From Salminus brasiliensis (Eukaryota > Chordata > Actinopteri > Characiformes > Bryconidae), in assembly GCF_030463535.1 (NCBI RefSeq), contig NC_132891.1:10404949-10468948 (forward strand): a stretch of 64,000 nt of DNA. The letters run 5' to 3'. This document shows, in pieces, positions 60,070 to 64,000 of the stretch; positions within the stretch are counted from its first letter, which is position 1; every line of letters begins with the position of its first letter. Below the pieces are notes generated by a model. The model saw only the letters and a list, made by a program, of their open reading frames with translations, was not told where the DNA came from and did no database searches. Position numbers and translations under genes: made by a program.

Positions 60070-60956
60070 GAAAAACGCAAGTAACCAAAAGAACATCAAG
60101 AACATTCTCATAATGACCAGACAGTACGAGAAATCCCCACTGAAACTGCTCATCTCACACTCCTAAGACTTCGACCCTAAACCAGTCATGGACAAAGTAT
60201 AAACTGTGGGTATTGAGAGAAGGCTTTTGGTGCTACGTTCTAAAGGTATCTGTCATGTCAAGGTGTTTTCTAGAGAACCTAAGCTGTGATGACCCAATAT
60301 GGTATCTCATAAGTACTTGTTGTATCATACTGGCTGCTGTAACCCAACAACCTTCCCATCATGAGACACTATACAACCAATGGACTTACTTGTGTGTACA
60401 TGAAGACATGGACTCCTGGAGAGCAGACTGGGAACAAACCAGACTTAGTTGATAACATAGGACAAATGAGATGATGTCTGATAGGAGTTCTTTTCTGAGA
60501 GATGTACACTAGGCTATGAACATATGATGAGAAGGTGGCCTAAGAATAATGCTAATTTACGATCTACACACCAATGAACTTTTGCACTTTCCAAAAGTAT
60601 TCATGTTTCTTTATGACTAAATCATACTGCTTGATTTAAAAAATGAATGTGACTTAGGTGGCACAGTTGCAAAATTGTCTGACCATTATACCAGGGGTCT
60701 CTGGTAGCTAAGTGATTATTTTTACACACTTTTAGAAATATAGTAGCTACAGTATTCAACAAGTGGCTCTTTAAAATGGAAATCGGTAAGACTTTGTTTT
60801 GAGTGGTCCCATGTAATCAGTAACACATCAACACCAGTACATATCCTGGAGATGCTCTGTTGATGCTTTACTGACATTAAGTAGATTTACCATTCCATTG
60901 ATTTACCATACATTAAGTAGACTTGATATGTTACTTCCGTTAAGAACAACCAAACC

Positions 60957-61515
60957 CAGCCTTACCCCAAACCTAACCCTAACCCTGACTCAAAACCTAA
61001 TCCTAACCCTGATTGTGGTCCTGATTTCGGACCCTAACCTCAACCTAAATCTTAATCTTTATCCTACATCCTGTCCCTAATCCAAATGCAAACCTTAACC
61101 TTAATTTATTCCCAACCCTTAACCTCGCCCTAATCCTAACCTTAACCAACATCCAGGCCATAGTCTTAACCTTAACCTCAACCCGAAACCTATTATCAAC
61201 CCTCAACCTGGCCCTGGCCCTAGTCCTAACCTTGACCTCAACCCGAAATCTATCCCTAACCATCACCCTGGCCATAGTCTTAACCTTAACCTCAACCCAA
61301 AACCTAATCCCAGCTCTCATCCTGGTCCTAATCCAAACCTTAACCTTAACCTCAACCCAAAACCTATTATCAACCCTCAACCTGGCCCTAGTCCTAACCT
61401 TAAACTCCCTAACCTTAAACCCAAAATCTATCCCTAACCATCATCCTGGCCACAGTCTTAACCTTAACCTCAACCCAAAACCTAACCCCAACACTAACCA
61501 TCATCCCGGTCTGTA
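60957..61515. repeat. Degenerate telomere-like (CCCTAA)-derived minisatellite
   Basis: The plus strand is built of CCTAACC, CTTAACC and CTCAACC words. The left part has short exact CCTAACCCTAACCCTG. To the right it is organised in units of 54-63 bases: CTCAACCC or its equivalent starts at 61177, 61237, 61291, 61351, 61414 and 61469. Units fall into three types repeated in order, giving a trimer of about 174-178 bases. Frames on both strands stay open across it only because the unit is built from six-base words. Confidence 0.9.
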
Positions 61516-61846
61516 TTAGACCAAGATATACTGAAGATAGTCATTTCTAATCTACTGAATGGTCAGATGATACTACGTCACTGAGAGGTTGTTGAGACGG
61601 TACGGAGAGTCGGATGAGTGTTATTTTAATCTAAAAAAGGACCACTCTGAATGATGTGTCACCAGGAAATCTATGCCAACATCTGTTAAAAAGTTATATT
61701 AACTTTTTAGTAACTATTCTATGAATGTCTTAACATGCAGTTTTTTGATAAACCAATTGTGATCCCCTTTTTTATTGTATATATCTTGTATATAGTGTAT
61801 TGGGCTGCTCTGTCTTATGGAACACATTCTATTTTTTTTTACAAAA

Positions 61847-61852
61847 AATAAA
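61847..61852 (+). terminator. rnf223: Candidate rnf223 polyadenylation signal
   Basis: AATAAA follows a T-rich stretch, with a 'TGTATATAGTGTATTGGG' upstream element about 60 bases before. It is the first canonical hexamer after the rnf223 stop codon. Confidence 0.45.
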
Positions 61853-62520
61853 AGCTGAGTAAATATGAACCCCTTCAGGAAGTTTCACATTACTGAAATC
61901 TCCGACTGGGGAGTTTCCTCTGATTCCTGATGGTGAAATATTAACATCACTGCAGATAATCACAGGTGACGCAGACGCTATGACGGAAAACCTAGACATT
62001 TTCTTTTACAACTTCCCGCTGCACTGTAGTTATGGGAGCAGGACCCCAACAAGTGTTGTCCAGCTGAAACCTTAAGCTTGAGGCAGCTACAGGCTGAAAA
62101 CATGAGCGCACACCCATGTAAACCAATCTGCCCCTGCCTGAATGACAGTGCAAAACCAAAGTGTTTGTGGGGATTAACCACCTGCCCCCTTCCTCCTGGG
62201 CATTTTTACCATCCATGAGACACCAATTAAAGTAGTTCATTACAAAAAAAAAACCTGCTGTGGGAATGAGGTTAAAAGTCAAAGAACAGTGTAACTGTAT
62301 CCGCCCCCTTGTATGCAGTCTCAAACACGGTATGTTCATGAGGAAATTTAGGAACCTTCACCATTTCCCGTTCCAAAAAGTTGGCCACACACACAAGGAA
62401 GCTCGCCGAAAAAGAGAGGTCAAATTTCCCAGAAGCATTGTAGTGAGAAGATGATCATACTGCAGGAGGGAGATCTTTTCAGATCTAACCGTTCAGATAG
62501 CTTTAAGTGTTTTTGTTGGG

Positions 62521-62972
62521 ACGCCTGTAACTGAGGTGATGAGGACACAAAGGGCTGTAGCGATACAGCCAGCTCTTCATTCTGGAATAAAGGAAATGAT
62601 GCTGCATCCATGCCATTGTTCATTAAACCATTAAAACCCCCTGCCTAATTAAATATATTGCATTGCAATATACACTGACCTGGACAAATGATTAAAACCA
62701 CCTTCTTGTTTCTACACTCAGCTCCTCTTAACATATAGGAGCACTCCATAGTTCTAGAATTGCAGACCGTAGGCCATCTGTTTCTCTGCATTCTTAATTA
62801 GCTTCCATTCAGCCTGTTTGTCAGTGGTCAGGACCCCACAGATTGTAATTTGTTGTTTTTGGGTGGTGAGTCATTCTCAGCACTGCACTGTGGTGGTCAG
62901 TCCTGTGAGGTGCTGACCATTGATGAACAGGGTGAAAGGAGGCTAACAAAGTATGCAGAGAACTACCAAGTA
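62521..62972. repeat. Tandem duplication, first copy (X-Y)
   Basis: Part X (62521-62649) contains CGCCTGTAACTGAGGTGATG and part Y (62671-62972) begins TACACTGACCTGGACAAATG and includes 'GTCAGTGGTCAGGACCCCAC'. Both recur: X at 62974-63102 and Y at 63585-63889. Part Y belongs to a widespread fish repeat with 'GGTGGTGAGTCATTCTCAGC'. Confidence 0.85.
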
Positions 62973-63102
62973 CGCCTGTAACTGAGGTGATGAGGACGCA
63001 AAGGGTTGTAGCGATACAGCCAGCTCTTAATTCTGGAATAAAGGAAATGATACTGCATTAATGCTATTGTTCAATAAACCATTACAACCACCTGCCTAAT
63101 AG

Positions 63103-63455
63103 TCCAAACAGTTCTGACCTGTTGAAGCATGGACTCCACATGACCTTTAAAAACATTGTCATGTGGAATCAGGAACCAAGATGTTCTGGCCAAGCAGATG
63201 CATGGATTGCATCAATGAGACTTGGGCACTCATTAACCACCGGTTGTCTTTCTATAGAGTACTTTTGGTAGGTTCTAAGCACTGCACACCACGAACACCC
63301 CACAAGACCTGCCGTTTTTAGATGCTCTGACCCAGTCATCTAGACATAACAGTTTAAATCATCCCAATATCCAAAACATCAACTGCTATGCAATGCTATT
63401 CACTTCACCCTTGTGTTTTAATGTCATAGCTGATTGGTGTGATAATGTGTATGAA
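63103..63455 (-). mobile_element. Tc1-like MITE (family B), copy 5, inside the duplication
   Basis: CCCACAAGACCTGCCG, 'ATGCTCTGACCCAGTCATCT' and an end-like ATAGCTGATTGGTGTGAT near 63426-63443 match the other family B copies. Its exact limits are unclear. Confidence 0.65.
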
Positions 63456-63463
63456 ACTGTGGG

Positions 63464-63477
63464 GTGCCCCCTAGAGG
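63464..63477 (-). promoter_or_regulatory. CTCF-like motif, minus orientation
   Basis: GTGCCCCCTAGAGG on the plus strand reads CCTCTAGGGGGCAC on the minus strand, matching the CTCF core CCASYAGRKGGCRS except at the third base, a weakly constrained position. It lies between a family B MITE end and the second Y unit. Confidence 0.4.
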
Positions 63478-64000
63478 AGTGTAAAGAAATTACACTCATT
63501 CACATACATGTACCATGCACTATACATACATCACCATCATCTCCATGATACACATTGTCACACTGTTGCATTGCATTATACACTGACCGGTAAATTATTA
63601 AAACTACCTTCTTGTTTCTACACTCAGCTTCTCTTACCATATAGGAGCACTCCATAGTTCTAGCATTCCAGACCGTAGCCCATCTGTTTCTCTGCATACT
63701 TAATTAGCTTCCTTTCAGCCTGTTTGTCAGTGGTCAGGACCCCACAGGACCACCACAGATTGTAATTTGTCGTTTTTTTGGGTGGTGAGTCATTCTCAGC
63801 ACTGCACTGTGGTGGTCAGTCCTGTGAGGGGCTGACCATCGATGAACAGGGTGAAAGGAGGCTAACAAAGTATGCAGAGAACTACCAAGTGCTCCGACGT
63901 GAGAAGTGGAGCTGAATATAGCATGGAGCAAGTGGCTGATTGGCGTATAGTGTCACAAAAGTGTTAGGAAAGAAAATCAGCATTGACATGTTTGTCTTTT

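Larger units (their letters stand above)
60070..61870 (+). other. rnf223: Presumptive 3' UTR of rnf223
   Basis: No canonical AATAAA is seen after the stop codon until 61847-61852, which would give a 3' UTR of about 1.8 kb containing the telomere-like repeat block. Small frames here have no coding character. An earlier non-canonical poly(A) site cannot be excluded. Confidence 0.45.
62974..63889. repeat. Tandem duplication, second copy, split by an insertion
   Basis: The second X (62974-63102) and second Y (63585-63889) are separated by about 460 bases, whereas in the first copy only about 20 bases separate them. The intervening DNA is mostly a family B MITE. The second Y has a short extra copy of AGGACCACCAC near 63747. 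Confidence 0.85.

Noticed and set aside
60957..61515. A true interstitial telomere array
   Set aside because: Only a few exact CCCTAA copies exist; most words are diverged and organised at a longer period.
61045..61519. Long frames on both strands through the CCCTAA-like block
   Set aside because: They arise from the six-base word structure and both strands are equally open; there is no coding signature.

Overview
This is a window of vertebrate nuclear DNA, almost certainly from a teleost fish. Two anchors identify it. One is a complete miR-200b / miR-200a / miR-429 microRNA cluster on the minus strand at 4.9-7.7 kb. The other is a single-coding-exon RING-finger membrane protein gene, rnf223, on the plus strand at 59.4-60.1 kb. 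The teleost assignment rests on the dense Tc1/mariner remnants, L2-type LINE and tRNA-derived SINE pieces, all of types familiar from fish genomes. The repeat families recall otophysan fishes (characins, catfishes), but that is inference from memory.

Layout. 1-4.9 kb: no gene seen, a few interspersed repeats. 4.95-7.67 kb: the microRNA cluster, transcribed right to left in the conserved order 200b, 200a, 429. 7.7-16.8 kb: upstream flank of the cluster, with two clusters of CAGGTG/CACCTG E-boxes (9.65-9.71 kb and 12.60-12.71 kb) that are candidate ZEB-responsive control regions; the second is GC-rich and is my favoured promoter candidate. 16.8-58.8 kb: a long gene-free interval packed with decayed Tc1-like transposons and MITEs, one nearly full-length DD37E Tc1/mariner element (20.70-22.24 kb), an L2-like LINE 3' end (42.7-43.5 kb), SINE fragments, several local duplications, a 69-bp satellite inside a transposon (37.8 kb) and a 97-bp minisatellite (55.5-55.9 kb). 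58.8-59.2 kb: a tRNA-derived SINE cluster. 59.37-61.87 kb: rnf223, with a probable splice acceptor just upstream of the start codon and a long presumptive 3' UTR containing a degenerate telomere-like repeat block. 62.5-63.9 kb: a tandem duplication interrupted by a transposon insertion.

In the human genome (from memory) RNF223 lies upstream of and divergent from MIR200B-MIR200A-MIR429 at 1p36.33. The same order and orientation are seen here, so this window looks like the conserved syntenic block, with about 52 kb of intergenic DNA. The microRNAs repress ZEB-type epithelial-mesenchymal regulators, and ZEB proteins bind E-boxes at the mammalian cluster; the E-box clusters here fit that feedback loop but are untested. 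Most small open reading frames in the window are chance, antisense or repeat-derived; apart from rnf223 I find no intact protein-coding gene.
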